Assembly: GCF_001556865.1 (NCBI RefSeq) | Contig: NZ_LSJY01000079.1 | Span: 1-64,000 of the forward strand | DNA: 64,000 nt | From: Sphingobium sp. CCH11-B1 | Lineage (GTDB): Bacteria; Pseudomonadota; Alphaproteobacteria; Sphingomonadales; Sphingomonadaceae | Direction of reading: 5' to 3' | Shown: positions 38,753-47,063 of the stretch, one piece after another | Layout of the letters: each line of letters opens with the position of its first letter | How positions within the stretch are numbered: the stretch's first letter is position 1 | Notes under the pieces: generated by a model | Databases searched by the model: none | What the model saw: only the letters and a program-made list of their open reading frames with translations | What the model was told of the DNA's origin: nothing | Program-made: the position numbers and the translations under genes

Positions 38753-39867
38753 GCAGCAAGGATGCCCTGATCCTCTTCCTGACCGAGCGCGACGAGGATG
38801 CGCCGCGCTGGATGCGCGTGGTGGACGGCGTCGCGGTGAAGGCGGGCGAGGGCGCGGACTGGCTGGCGGCATGCGGACTTGCGGCCCTGCCCGAACAGAC
38901 GCGGGTCATGCTGGTGCCGCCTGCCCCATTGGTGAGGCTGCACTGGGTATCGCACCCGGATCTGCCGGCGCGGCAGGGGCGCGCGGCCGCGCGTCTGGCC
39001 GCGATCGCGCAATCCATCCTGCCAGCCGATCAGCTATTTGCCGCCCCGGATGCGAACGATGATCCGGCGCGACCGCATATCGTGGCGGTGGCGGCGCGCG
39101 CCGACATGCAGCACTGGCTGCTGAGGGCGCAGCATCATGGCCTGGACCCCGACATCATTGTGCCCGCACCGCTGCTGCTGCCCGAGCCGGACGGCGGTTT
39201 CGTGCGCGGGGTCGTGGGCGACGAGACGATATGGCGGGGCGCGGACCTGGCGCTGACGCAGGAACTGGCGATCCCGGCGTTGACCGGCGATGCAGCGATC
39301 AGGGACGTCGCGCCCGAAGCGATCGAGAAGCGCGCCATCGCCGCGCTGGACCTGGCTCCTCTCGACATGCGGCAGGGCGACTTTGCCAAGCGGGTGCGAC
39401 GTGCGCCCGACATGGCAATGCTGCGGAGGATTGCCCTGTTGAGCGGGATCATCCTGCTGCTCGCGCTCGCGACGGCTGTCGTTGGCATCGTCAAGAACCA
39501 TGGGGAGGCGAGCCGGCTGGACGACCAGAGCGTGGCGCTGGCGCGGCAAATCCTGCCGGAGGCCAGCGATGCCGCGCAGGCGCAAGGGGAACTGGACGCC
39601 CGGCTCGCCGCGCGGGGTGCGGGCGCGCGCGCCTTCACTGCGCCTGTGGCCGGGCTCTTCGCGGCGATGCAGGACGCGCCGGGCGTGGCGCTGACCAGCC
39701 TGTCGCGCGACCCCGACGGCATGATCCGCGCGACTCTGGCGGCGGCGAAGGCGGACGACATCAATATCGTGCTGCTCGCCCTTCAGGCGGCCGGTTTCGT
39801 CGTGACGGCGACGCCGTCGCAGGATCCGGGCGGCCGCACGCTGGCAGACATTACGGTGCGGTCATGA
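38749..39867 (+). CDS. gspL: Type II secretion protein GspL
   Basis: Bitopic inner-membrane protein that recruits the GspE ATPase. It is 372 residues: a cytoplasmic actin-like domain up to about residue 220 (RLAAIAQSILPADQLFAAPD), a membrane segment (IALLSGIILLLALATAVVGI, about 227-246), and a small periplasmic ferredoxin-like domain. It overlaps gspK and gspM by four bases each. Confidence 0.85.
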   Translation: MSSKDALILFLTERDEDAPRWMRVVDGVAVKAGEGADWLAACGLAALPEQTRVMLVPPAPLVRLHWVSHPDLPARQGRAAARLAAIAQSILPADQLFAAPDANDDPARPHIVAVAARADMQHWLLRAQHHGLDPDIIVPAPLLLPEPDGGFVRGVVGDETIWRGADLALTQELAIPALTGDAAIRDVAPEAIEKRAIAALDLAPLDMRQGDFAKRVRRAPDMAMLRRIALLSGIILLLALATAVVGIVKNHGEASRLDDQSVALARQILPEASDAAQAQGELDARLAARGAGARAFTAPVAGLFAAMQDAPGVALTSLSRDPDGMIRATLAAAKADDINIVLLALQAAGFVVTATPSQDPGGRTLADITVRS

Positions 39868-40352
39868 TGGAAAAACTGGCGACCCTTTGGGCGGAACGAT
39901 CGCGCCGGGAACAGTGGATGCTGGCGGTCATGTTCGCCCTGCTCGCTGTGGTGGTGCTGTGGTTCGGGGTGGCCATGCCGCTTGACCGGGCGCAGCGCAG
40001 CGCGCGCGAGGCGCTGCTGGCGGCGACGGATCGCAACGCGGCCATTCGCGCGGCGGTGAAGCAGTTGAAGGCGCTGCCGCGAACCCCTGTCGTCAGCGGC
40101 CCCGCGATGGCCATCGATCAGTTTGTGGGACAAAGCGCGGGCGAAGCGGGACTGACGCTGGAACGTGCGCAGGCGCAAGGACAAGACAGGATGGAGATCG
40201 CTATCGCCACCGTCCGGCCGTCCGCCCTGTTCGGCTGGCTGGCGCGGCTGGAGGCGCAGGGCGTCCGCGTCGAGACCCTGAGCGCACGGCCGTCATCCAC
40301 GGCGGGCAGCATATCGGTGCAGGCGGTTCTGGAGCGGGGAGAGGGGCGATGA
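39864..40352 (+). CDS. gspM: Type II secretion protein GspM
   Basis: A 162-residue partner of GspL. It has a short cytoplasmic N-terminus, a membrane segment (MLAVMFALLAVVVLWFGVAM, about residues 19-38) and a ferredoxin-like periplasmic domain. Start ATG 39864 overlaps the gspL stop. The reading frame is open further upstream, but that is within gspL. Confidence 0.85.
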   Translation: MMEKLATLWAERSRREQWMLAVMFALLAVVVLWFGVAMPLDRAQRSAREALLAATDRNAAIRAAVKQLKALPRTPVVSGPAMAIDQFVGQSAGEAGLTLERAQAQGQDRMEIAIATVRPSALFGWLARLEAQGVRVETLSARPSSTAGSISVQAVLERGEGR

Positions 40353-41071
40353 TGGGGCTTCGCCTGTCCCGGCGGATGCGGGCCGTTCTGATCGCGGCGC
40401 TGCTGGTCGGCCTGCTGCTGTTCCTGCCGATGCGCGTCGCTTTGGGACTTGCAGGGCTGGAGCGGCTGGGCATTTCCGCGCAGGAAGTGCGGGGCACGGT
40501 GTGGAGCGGGCGGATAGGCCAGTTGATGCTGGGCGAGATGCCGATCGGCACGGTGCGCGCCGGCCTGTCGCCATTTCCCCTGTTGGTCGGCCGCGCGCGC
40601 TTCGACATCGCCCGGAACAAGGGGCTGCCCGACGATATCCGCGGCGCGCTGACCGTCGGGTTCGGACGGATCGGCGTGGACGATGTGACGGGGGCGGTCC
40701 CGCTTGGCCGCACCTTCGCGCCGCTGCCTGTCGCCAGCCTGATGTTCGAGGATGTGAGTGGCTATTTCAGCGGCGAACGATGCGGACATGCGGAGGGGCG
40801 GGTGCGCGCCCGCATGGCTGGCCAGTTTCCCGGTCTGAACCTCAGCCAGGGATTGTCGGGCATTGCCGCCTGCGACGGCGATGCGCTGCTGTTGCCGCTG
40901 GTCAGCCAGTCGGGTCTGGAGAAGATCAATCTGCGCATCTGGCGCACCGGGCGCTATGTTGCGGAAATGCGGATCGAAACCGCCGACCCCGCGCTTGCGG
41001 CGGCATTGGGGCAGGCCGGCTTCGCCAGGGCGGGCAACGCGCAGTTGTTGAAGATCGAAGGAAATCTGTGA
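40349..41071 (+). CDS. gspN: Type II secretion protein GspN
   Basis: A 240-residue inner-membrane protein with one N-terminal membrane segment (MRAVLIAALLVGLLLFLPMR) and a periplasmic domain (GVDDVTGAVPLGRTFAPLP). GspN occurs only in a subset of type II systems and its role is not fixed. It overlaps gspM and the peptidase gene. Confidence 0.82.
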   Translation: MMGLRLSRRMRAVLIAALLVGLLLFLPMRVALGLAGLERLGISAQEVRGTVWSGRIGQLMLGEMPIGTVRAGLSPFPLLVGRARFDIARNKGLPDDIRGALTVGFGRIGVDDVTGAVPLGRTFAPLPVASLMFEDVSGYFSGERCGHAEGRVRARMAGQFPGLNLSQGLSGIAACDGDALLLPLVSQSGLEKINLRIWRTGRYVAEMRIETADPALAAALGQAGFARAGNAQLLKIEGNL

Positions 41072-41811
41072 TCGATCCGCTGGCGGCAGCGGCCGGTGCG
41101 GTGGCGGGCGCGATCGCCGGCAGTTTCCTCGCCACGCTGATCCTGCGCTGGCCCTCTGGCCGCAGCGTCGCGAAGGGGCGATCAAGCTGCGACGGATGCG
41201 GGCGACCGCTCACCGCCCGCGACCTGATCCCGATGCTGAGCGCGGTGGCCAGCGGCGGGCATTGTCGTACCTGCGGCGCGGCGATCGATCCGCTGCACGG
41301 CCGGGTGGAGGCAGGTTGCGCGATCATCGGCGGGCTGGCGCTGGGCTTCGCGCCGGATATCTCGGGTGCAGGCTGGGCGTTGCTGGGCTGGATATTGCTG
41401 ACGCTGGCGCTGCTCGACTGGCGACACTACTGGCTGCCGGACGCTTTGACGCTCCCGCTCGCCTTCCTTGGCCTCACCATCGGTCCGTGGACGACGAACG
41501 CGACGATGACGGACCGGATTATCGGCACGGTGGCGGGATATGCCGTGCTGCTCGCCATTTCCGTGACCTACCGTATGACGCGCGGGCGAGAGGGCCTGGG
41601 CCTTGGCGACGCCAAGCTGCTGGGCGCGCTGGGCGCGTGGTTCGGCTGGCAGGCGCTGCCCTTCATCCTGCTGATGGCCTCGGTGACGGGCCTGGCCGTC
41701 ATGCTGCTGACGGGGCGCGCCAAGAACGCCACCGCGCGCGTGCCGCTCGGCACCTTCCTGGCGCTCGCGGCGCTGCCGGCATGGGCGATCCTGTCGGCGC
41801 TGATGCGGTGA
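41068..41811 (+). CDS. gspO: Prepilin peptidase (GspO/PilD type)
   Basis: Cleaves prepilin leaders and methylates the new N-terminus. It is 247 residues, starting at a GTG (41068) overlapping gspN. Two CxxC pairs (CDGCGRPLTA and HCRTCGAAI) make the zinc domain of full-length prepilin peptidases. The catalytic aspartates are in LALLDWRHYWLPD and GLGLGDAKLLGALG. It ends the operon and is the last gene with core-like surroundings. Confidence 0.93.
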   Translation: MIDPLAAAAGAVAGAIAGSFLATLILRWPSGRSVAKGRSSCDGCGRPLTARDLIPMLSAVASGGHCRTCGAAIDPLHGRVEAGCAIIGGLALGFAPDISGAGWALLGWILLTLALLDWRHYWLPDALTLPLAFLGLTIGPWTTNATMTDRIIGTVAGYAVLLAISVTYRMTRGREGLGLGDAKLLGALGAWFGWQALPFILLMASVTGLAVMLLTGRAKNATARVPLGTFLALAALPAWAILSALMR

Positions 41812-42050
41812 ATGGTCGGCCTTCGTGCGATCCTATAGAACTTTGTGCGAAGCTCCTAGTGCTGAACTCGCTGTCAGATTTGAGGAAATCCGGCGGGATG
41901 AGTGGGGATGGTTGCGGGCAGCATAGACGCTGTGATGGCCAGATGACCGCCTCCAAGAAGCGGCTGATTTCGGTGCATTCCGCTGAAACGAGCGGCGGCC
42001 GCCGAGCCGCTCGTTTCTCGAATGTCAGTCCGGTATGCCCATGCTATGCG
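41812..42050. other. Intergenic boundary region with a strong hairpin
   Basis: No gene is seen in these 239 bases. The end holds a perfect 12-bp inverted repeat, GAAACGAGCGGC (41985-41996) and GCCGCTCGTTTC (42006-42017), 9-base loop, 33 bp before the AbiJ-like start codon. No T run follows, so it could be an operator or an RNA structure in the leader. This is where core gene order ends. I see no tRNA or integrase. Confidence 0.6.
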
Positions 42051-42872
42051 ATGTCGATGACGGACGCAGGGAACTCCTTTTCAGAACGCTTCAACTACAA
42101 CGCGCCAGACGCGGAGATCACAATCCGCGAGGATGCGCCTGACGTTCTCCGCGTCGGCCTCACGCAGCTCGCCTATGCCGCGGACTTTGGCGGCAAGGCA
42201 TTGCGCGAACTCGTCTGCGCCGTGCTACTGAAGCGGCCGGACTACGCGCATAACTGGGGCCCGGAGAATGTCGCGCGCGAGGTCGACGACCTCATGAGCG
42301 AGGCGCCTTGGTTCAAGGTCTATGACATCGCCGAGCGGCTCCACACGGAGATCGGCAAGCACGATTATACGGGAACCCGGCAAGACGACTTTACGCGCCG
42401 GCTCAACCAGCTCTTCCGCGAAAACGGTATTGGCTGGCAGATCGAGGACGGCAAGATCATGGCGCGCGGGTCAGAAGCCTTCGCCCTCTCAACGCGCGAT
42501 GCCGTCGAGACGATGCGCGCCGCAGGGACGCCGACCGCCGCCAACGAAGTCCATGAGGCGCTGCGCGACATCTCGCGGCGGCCCCACGCCGACACCACTG
42601 GCGCGATCCAGCACGCGATGGCGGCCCTGGAGTGCGTCGCGCGCGAGGTTTCCGGCAGCTCGGACACGCTTGGTCCCATCATCAATCGGCTGCCCTTGCC
42701 GCCGCCACTCGACGCCGCGCTACATAAGCTCTGGGGCTTCACCTCGCAGGAGGGCCGGCACCTCCAGGAAGGCCGCGATCCGCAGTTCGCCGAGGCCGAG
42801 CTGGTCGTAACGGTGGCGTCGGCCATCAGCGTGTATTTGCTCCGGCATCGGGCGCGGTCGCAACAGGGCTGA
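42051..42872 (+). CDS. AbiJ-type abortive infection protein (AbiJ N-terminal domain 4)
   Basis: A 273-residue protein. The N-terminus has the AbiJ_NTD4 pattern: FSERFNYNAPDAEITIREDA, DVLRVGLTQLAYAADFGGKA, YAHNWGPENVAREVDDLM, and a DIAERLHTEI helix. The C-terminal part is an all-helical HEPN-like domain with TTGAIQHAMAALECVAREVSG. Such proteins are linked to abortive phage defence, probably by cutting RNA; activity here is inferred. ATG 42051 is chosen. It is alone on its strand, followed by a convergent gene. Confidence 0.7.
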   Translation: MSMTDAGNSFSERFNYNAPDAEITIREDAPDVLRVGLTQLAYAADFGGKALRELVCAVLLKRPDYAHNWGPENVAREVDDLMSEAPWFKVYDIAERLHTEIGKHDYTGTRQDDFTRRLNQLFRENGIGWQIEDGKIMARGSEAFALSTRDAVETMRAAGTPTAANEVHEALRDISRRPHADTTGAIQHAMAALECVAREVSGSSDTLGPIINRLPLPPPLDAALHKLWGFTSQEGRHLQEGRDPQFAEAELVVTVASAISVYLLRHRARSQQG

Positions 42873-42902
42873 TTTCGCCGGCTTGGCTCTCCGTGCCCAG
42901 GT

Positions 42903-43682
42903 TCACTTCGCCGGCGGCTCGACATCGGGTGGATTCATATATTGCCGAAAACTCTCCAAATCCTCGTCGCTGGGGTTGGGTGCCTCGGGGATGAAGCGGA
43001 TCGTCTCGGCGAGGTCGCGACGCGTGACAAAGCCGATGATCGCGCCGCCATTGCTCATCTCATACTCCATTGAGCCGCAATGCCGGTTTATCAACGCCAG
43101 GCCCGGCGCAAAGGCGATGGGCTTCTTGTTGCCCTTCTTGCTCACCTCATGCTTCGCGATCGCCACCCTGATGAATTCCAGTTGGGTGAAGCCCATTTCG
43201 GTCCGACGCAGGTCGATGCGCATCTGCTCGACCAATTCCGGTCGCTCTTCCGCATCGCGGAGCTGTTTGGCGCGTAGCTCGCGATCATAGTGCCGGTAGC
43301 CGAGATCGCGTTCGAGGTTGGTGGCCTTGAGATTGAAGCCGGCGTTCTCGGCCAGCTTGATCACTTCCTCGCAGCGCTGGCGCCAGGTCCGCAGCAACTC
43401 ATAGGCGGTGAAGATCCACATCGGCGAGAGCGACTGGATCAGCGCGATCTTCCCGCGCGGCGGATCATCATCGAGCTGGTGGGCCATCACCTCCTGCTCG
43501 ATGCCGTTCAGCATATTGTCGACTAGGCAGAGCTGGCTGGCTTGCATGACCAGCATCGGGTTCTCGGAAGACCCGGCCAACGTCATCAGCGATAGGTAAA
43601 GGTCCGCCCGGCCTATTTCGGCGACGTCGCGGTAGCGCGGCGCGTCGGGATCGGCGTATCCATCGCTATCTTCGTCCGACAT
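42903..43682 (-). CDS. Hypothetical protein, second gene of an islet operon
   Basis: A 259-residue mainly helical soluble protein without a recognised family. Features are an acidic N-terminus (MSDEDSDGYADPDAPRY), a cluster of charged helices (TWRQRCEEVIKLAENAGFNL, RELRAKQLRDAEERPELVEQ) and a beta-rich end. The ATG is at 43682, three bases past the stop of the gene upstream, so the two are an operon. Convergent with the AbiJ-type gene. It could be a partner or immunity protein of the neighbour. Confidence 0.55.
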   Translation of the reverse strand: MSDEDSDGYADPDAPRYRDVAEIGRADLYLSLMTLAGSSENPMLVMQASQLCLVDNMLNGIEQEVMAHQLDDDPPRGKIALIQSLSPMWIFTAYELLRTWRQRCEEVIKLAENAGFNLKATNLERDLGYRHYDRELRAKQLRDAEERPELVEQMRIDLRRTEMGFTQLEFIRVAIAKHEVSKKGNKKPIAFAPGLALINRHCGSMEYEMSNGGAIIGFVTRRDLAETIRFIPEAPNPSDEDLESFRQYMNPPDVEPPAK

Positions 43683-43685
43683 ACC

Positions 43686-44321
43686 TCAGTCCTCTCGATA
43701 GGGTGGATCGGCTACCGCCATCGGCAACCGGTCGGCGAGGCCCCAGAAGCATGTGGCCGCGCGGATGTAGCGAATCAGGTCGCGTCTTCGCATCCTGAGA
43801 TGCTCGCTGACCACCGCCTCGCCTGGCAGGAGATCGAGATAATCCGGCGCGTCCGTCTCCCAAAGCTCCGGCGCCGCGGCCCGGAGGGCCTCGCAGGAGC
43901 GGCCGTCACCATGCCGCACGACATTGGCGACCAGGAACATCTGGCTGAGGTCCGACCCCAACCGATCCCGCTGCAGGTCAATCCCCGCCTGATCCGCGCA
44001 GGCGGTCAGGAGCGCTTCAAAGCCGCGAATCCGCGAGAAGTGGCCCCGGCCTTCGGTCTGGCGGGCGCGCGCCCACACGCTCAACTGGCGCTCGAACATG
44101 GCCGCCAGCGTCAAGACATAGGCCTTCGCCGCCTCGTTCGCGGTGTAGTTGTCGACCTGGGCCGCGGCACGGTCGAGAAACGCGTCCAGCGTCGCCGCCT
44201 CGCCGCGCTCGAGCCGGGGATGGACGGCCAGCGCGTCAAGCCCGGGTAGAATGATGCGGTCGAACAGACGGGCGAGATTGGCCTGAAAGACGCGCGGCAA
44301 CTGATCTGTATTCGAGCTCAA
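43686..44321 (-). CDS. HEPN-like hypothetical protein
   Basis: A 211-residue all-helical protein. The central segment SQMFLVANVVRHGDGRSCE carries N-x-x-R-H, a pattern seen in HEPN-type and related RNase proteins. No other family could be recognised. It begins an operon with the next gene and is divergent (94 bp) from the HEPN-DUF4238 pair. I infer a toxin or defence role from this arrangement only. Confidence 0.5.
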   Translation of the reverse strand: MSSNTDQLPRVFQANLARLFDRIILPGLDALAVHPRLERGEAATLDAFLDRAAAQVDNYTANEAAKAYVLTLAAMFERQLSVWARARQTEGRGHFSRIRGFEALLTACADQAGIDLQRDRLGSDLSQMFLVANVVRHGDGRSCEALRAAAPELWETDAPDYLDLLPGEAVVSEHLRMRRRDLIRYIRAATCFWGLADRLPMAVADPPYRED

Positions 44322-44415
44322 TCGTCCTTCTCCTCAAGCGCCATGCCATCGCCTCGCCGCTGCCGCTGAAATACTGTAGGGCGTTCAAGAGCGGAACAAG
44401 TTGAACGGGGGGCGC

Positions 44416-44955
44416 ATGAGCAAGTCGAAAAGCGATGCGCATCGCAAGACGTCGAAGAAGCCGTATAACGAGCGCACTGATCTCGAAAAGCTCCAATCCC
44501 AATGGACCAAGCTTTCCGGACTTCACACCCGCGACGAACCTTCGGCCGCGATCGTGCGCTGCGCCACCGCGGCCGAAATCGCCGCGAATTACGCGGTGCG
44601 GACCGAATGGTCGCAAAAGACACAGTTCGACGCCGCGACCGTCGACCAGTTCCTCCGTTGGGCCAACGGCCTGCCGTTGAAGGTCGAGCGCCTGTTCGTG
44701 CCGGTCTATTTCGCAACGCCCAAGACGAGCCCGACCGCCAAGGCCCTCATCAAATCGGCCGCGACGATCAACGCGGTCCGCAACGCCGTCGTCCACCAGG
44801 GCTCGTTCAGCAACACTAAGGAGGCCGAGGCGATCATCGCGGAGGCCAAGGCGTTCATCAACATGATCGTCGGCCTGTCGATCGACGGCTTCGACATTGA
44901 TGACAAGACGCGTTCGGCCGAGGCGCCGGCGTCCCGCGAGGCGGCGGCGGAATGA
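44416..44955 (+). CDS. HEPN domain protein, first gene of HEPN-DUF4238 pair
   Basis: A 179-residue protein with a basic N-terminus (SKSKSDAHRKTSKK) and an all-helical body. Residues 122-127 are RNAVVH in INAVRNAVVHQGSF, the R-x4-H motif of HEPN ribonucleases. The stop overlaps the DUF4238 start (ATGA). The Glu/Ala-rich tail ends at residue 179. HEPN toxins often pair with a neighbouring antitoxin, so DUF4238 may be its partner; this is untested. Confidence 0.6.
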   Translation: MSKSKSDAHRKTSKKPYNERTDLEKLQSQWTKLSGLHTRDEPSAAIVRCATAAEIAANYAVRTEWSQKTQFDAATVDQFLRWANGLPLKVERLFVPVYFATPKTSPTAKALIKSAATINAVRNAVVHQGSFSNTKEAEAIIAEAKAFINMIVGLSIDGFDIDDKTRSAEAPASREAAAE

Positions 44956-45857
44956 GCGAAGGCCACCCCAAGAGGCATCACTATGTCCCGCAATTCTACC
45001 TGCGGCGCTTTGCGTGCCCGGACGATCCGAACAAGGTCCGCATCCTCGAACGGCACGGGGATATTCTCGCCACCGATCGCAAGTCCATCGACCGTATCGG
45101 CTACGAGGAGTCGATGCACGATTTCGTCGCGGAGGGCGTAGCCGGCTCGATCGAAGGTCCGATCAATCGGGTGATCGAGACGCCCTTCTCCAACAGCCCG
45201 ACCTGGCAGAAGATCACCGACGGCGCCTGCGCGCGCCTCGACGAGACGGACAAGATCCCGATTTACGGCTTTGCCCGCCACCTCCAGCGGCGCAATCTCG
45301 AGACACTGCGCTTCATCGAGGCGGAATCCTCGCGCTTCAAGGCCGGCGCGCTCGACGCTGATCTGAGCGAAGAGGAGCGCGAGATGCACGAATGGATCGC
45401 CGCAGCCGCCGACAACGCACATGCCCTCTTTCGCGATGGCGCGATGGACACGACCATCCCGGAGGATGCGGCCGCCATCAACGTGATGGTCTGCCAGTCA
45501 CCGATCCCCCTGCGCACCTCGACCAGCCCGACGCTGCTGATTTTGGTGCCCGAACAGCAGGCCGCTTTCGGCGCCTTCTTCAACAATCTGAGGACCTGGT
45601 GGCTGACGCTCGATCGCCATTGCGGCGCTTTCATCGTCGCCGGTGGGCCGCCCGGGTTCACCAACTCGGCCATGCCCGCGGACGCAGCCCGGATGGTCAA
45701 CCGGCAATTTCTGGTTCAGCACGGCAACAGCCTGACGGTCCGCTACATGATTGCCGACGATGCCCATCTCGACGGCGATCTCGAATGGGCCGGATTCAGT
45801 TTCGACCAACTTACCACGCATGGAGCTCGCTGGCGGAAAACCGACGAAAACTCCTAG
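44952..45857 (+). CDS. DUF4238 family protein
   Basis: A 301-residue protein with the DUF4238 opening signature KRHHYVPQFYLRRF (residues 7-20). The rest is a compact mostly helical fold with no named active site; HHY-Q motifs and RHLQRRN are conserved-looking. DUF4238 proteins are often found with mobile elements and defence loci. Translation is coupled to the HEPN gene in front. Convergent with the chromate operon, with only two bases between stops. Confidence 0.75.
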   Translation: MSEGHPKRHHYVPQFYLRRFACPDDPNKVRILERHGDILATDRKSIDRIGYEESMHDFVAEGVAGSIEGPINRVIETPFSNSPTWQKITDGACARLDETDKIPIYGFARHLQRRNLETLRFIEAESSRFKAGALDADLSEEEREMHEWIAAAADNAHALFRDGAMDTTIPEDAAAINVMVCQSPIPLRTSTSPTLLILVPEQQAAFGAFFNNLRTWWLTLDRHCGAFIVAGGPPGFTNSAMPADAARMVNRQFLVQHGNSLTVRYMIADDAHLDGDLEWAGFSFDQLTTHGARWRKTDENS

Positions 45858-45859
45858 GT

Positions 45860-46309
45860 TCACGTAGGCGGCCAGTTGTGGGTTTCGCCCTGACAGGACT
45901 GACACCAGGCATAGAGCGCATCGTAGATGACAAGACTGTGGCTCAGCATCTCGTGATCGTCGGAGTAGCGGGCTGACAGCCCGAGCGAGATGGCGAACAG
46001 GCCGGCCGACTGCGGGGCGAGGTCAAGCCGGGACGTATCGGCCCCGCGCACGATGACCGCAAGTTGCCGTAGCGCAGGATTATCGAGCGCATATTTGGCG
46101 AGAAATGCATCGAAACTGCATAGCTCGCCGACGTGGCTGAACTCGACGTCCGGGATATCGTAGGGTGTCGCTCCCTCCTTGGCCGCGACAGAAAGAACCT
46201 CCTTGGCAGGAACATAGAGAAACTCTGCCTCGGCATCGATGCAGCGCAAAATCAGCCAAGGACATGCGATCCGGTCGATCTTGGGGCGTTCACGTGTGAC
46301 CCATTTCAT
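45860..46309 (-). CDS. ChrB-like chromate resistance protein (short form)
   Basis: A 149-residue protein matching the C-terminal domain of ChrB, the chromate-sensing regulator: KWVTRERPKIDRIACPWLIL, IDAEAEFLYVP, ATPYDIPDVEFSHVGELCSF. Full ChrB is about twice as long, with an extra N-terminal regulatory domain; only the second domain is here. It ends the operon chrA-SOD-chrB'. The role may be chromate detoxification rather than regulation. Confidence 0.8.
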   Translation of the reverse strand: MKWVTRERPKIDRIACPWLILRCIDAEAEFLYVPAKEVLSVAAKEGATPYDIPDVEFSHVGELCSFDAFLAKYALDNPALRQLAVIVRGADTSRLDLAPQSAGLFAISLGLSARYSDDHEMLSHSLVIYDALYAWCQSCQGETHNWPPT

Positions 46310-46315
46310 GGCGGG

Positions 46316-47050
46316 CTAACCCTTCGCACTCACGATCGCACGGTAGCGGCTATCGATGACTTCCCAGTCGAGGTTGCGCATGATTGCATCGACATATTTC
46401 GCGACAGCGGCACCGTAGTCCATGTGGAATGCGTGCTCATACATATCGAGCACAAGCAGCGGGGTGCCGGTTGCAGGGCCGTTGGTATGATCCCAACACC
46501 AGTAATTGTGCAACGACGCCGTGTGGTGGTTCCAGGCCAGGATGCACCAGCCCGAACCACCTGCCAGCGCCATCGCGGTGCGGCGGAACTCCGCCTCCCA
46601 TGCCTCGAGCGAACCGTGCGACGCGGCCAGTGCCTGGCGGATGCTCCCCGCGGCCTGCCCGTTGCCGCCCAGCGCGTCGAAATAGAGTTCATGAAGCACC
46701 ACCGATCCGGTGCGATGAAGCTCCTCACGCTTGAGGCCGCCATAAGCGACCGCCGGGAAGTCATTGTCGGCCATGGCGATGGCGAGCCGTCCCTCGATCA
46801 TGTTGAGCGCGCGGATCGAGCCCTGATAGTTATTCTCCCAATGGGAGCGGATCAGCCGCTCGGACAGACCGTCGAGTTTGGCTGGATCGAAACGCAGCGC
46901 CTTGGGCTGGTGCTGGCCGGCGAATGCGGGCGAAGGGGCTGGGGGTGTCATGGTCTGGGCCTCACTGGCTGCTGCTGTATTGGCGATGGCAAGACCGGCC
47001 GCTCCAGCGGCAAGACTTCCCATCGCCGTGCGGCGTGAAACTTCACTCAT
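46316..47050 (-). CDS. chrC: Tat-exported Fe/Mn superoxide dismutase, ChrC type
   Basis: A 244-residue superoxide dismutase. The N-terminus is a twin-arginine signal (VSRRTAMGSLAAGAAGLAIA, RR at about residues 6-7), so the folded protein goes to the periplasm. Metal ligands are in IRSHWENNYQG, VVLHELYFDALGG and LDMYEHAFHMDYG. SODs of this form occur as ChrC in chromate operons, where chromate reduction makes superoxide. The gene lies between chrA and the ChrB-like gene. Start ATG 47050 is used. Confidence 0.88.
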   Translation of the reverse strand: MSEVSRRTAMGSLAAGAAGLAIANTAAASEAQTMTPPAPSPAFAGQHQPKALRFDPAKLDGLSERLIRSHWENNYQGSIRALNMIEGRLAIAMADNDFPAVAYGGLKREELHRTGSVVLHELYFDALGGNGQAAGSIRQALAASHGSLEAWEAEFRRTAMALAGGSGWCILAWNHHTASLHNYWCWDHTNGPATGTPLLVLDMYEHAFHMDYGAAVAKYVDAIMRNLDWEVIDSRYRAIVSAKG

Positions 47051-47063
47051 CGGGCATTTCCTT

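Noticed and set aside
40501..41067. N-terminal extension of the prepilin peptidase
   Set aside because: It lies in another frame of gspN; the peptidase's membrane region begins at the GTG 41068.
41812..42050. tRNA-type attachment site at the core/accessory boundary
   Set aside because: No cloverleaf, integrase or direct repeat could be found; the boundary is inferred only from gene content.
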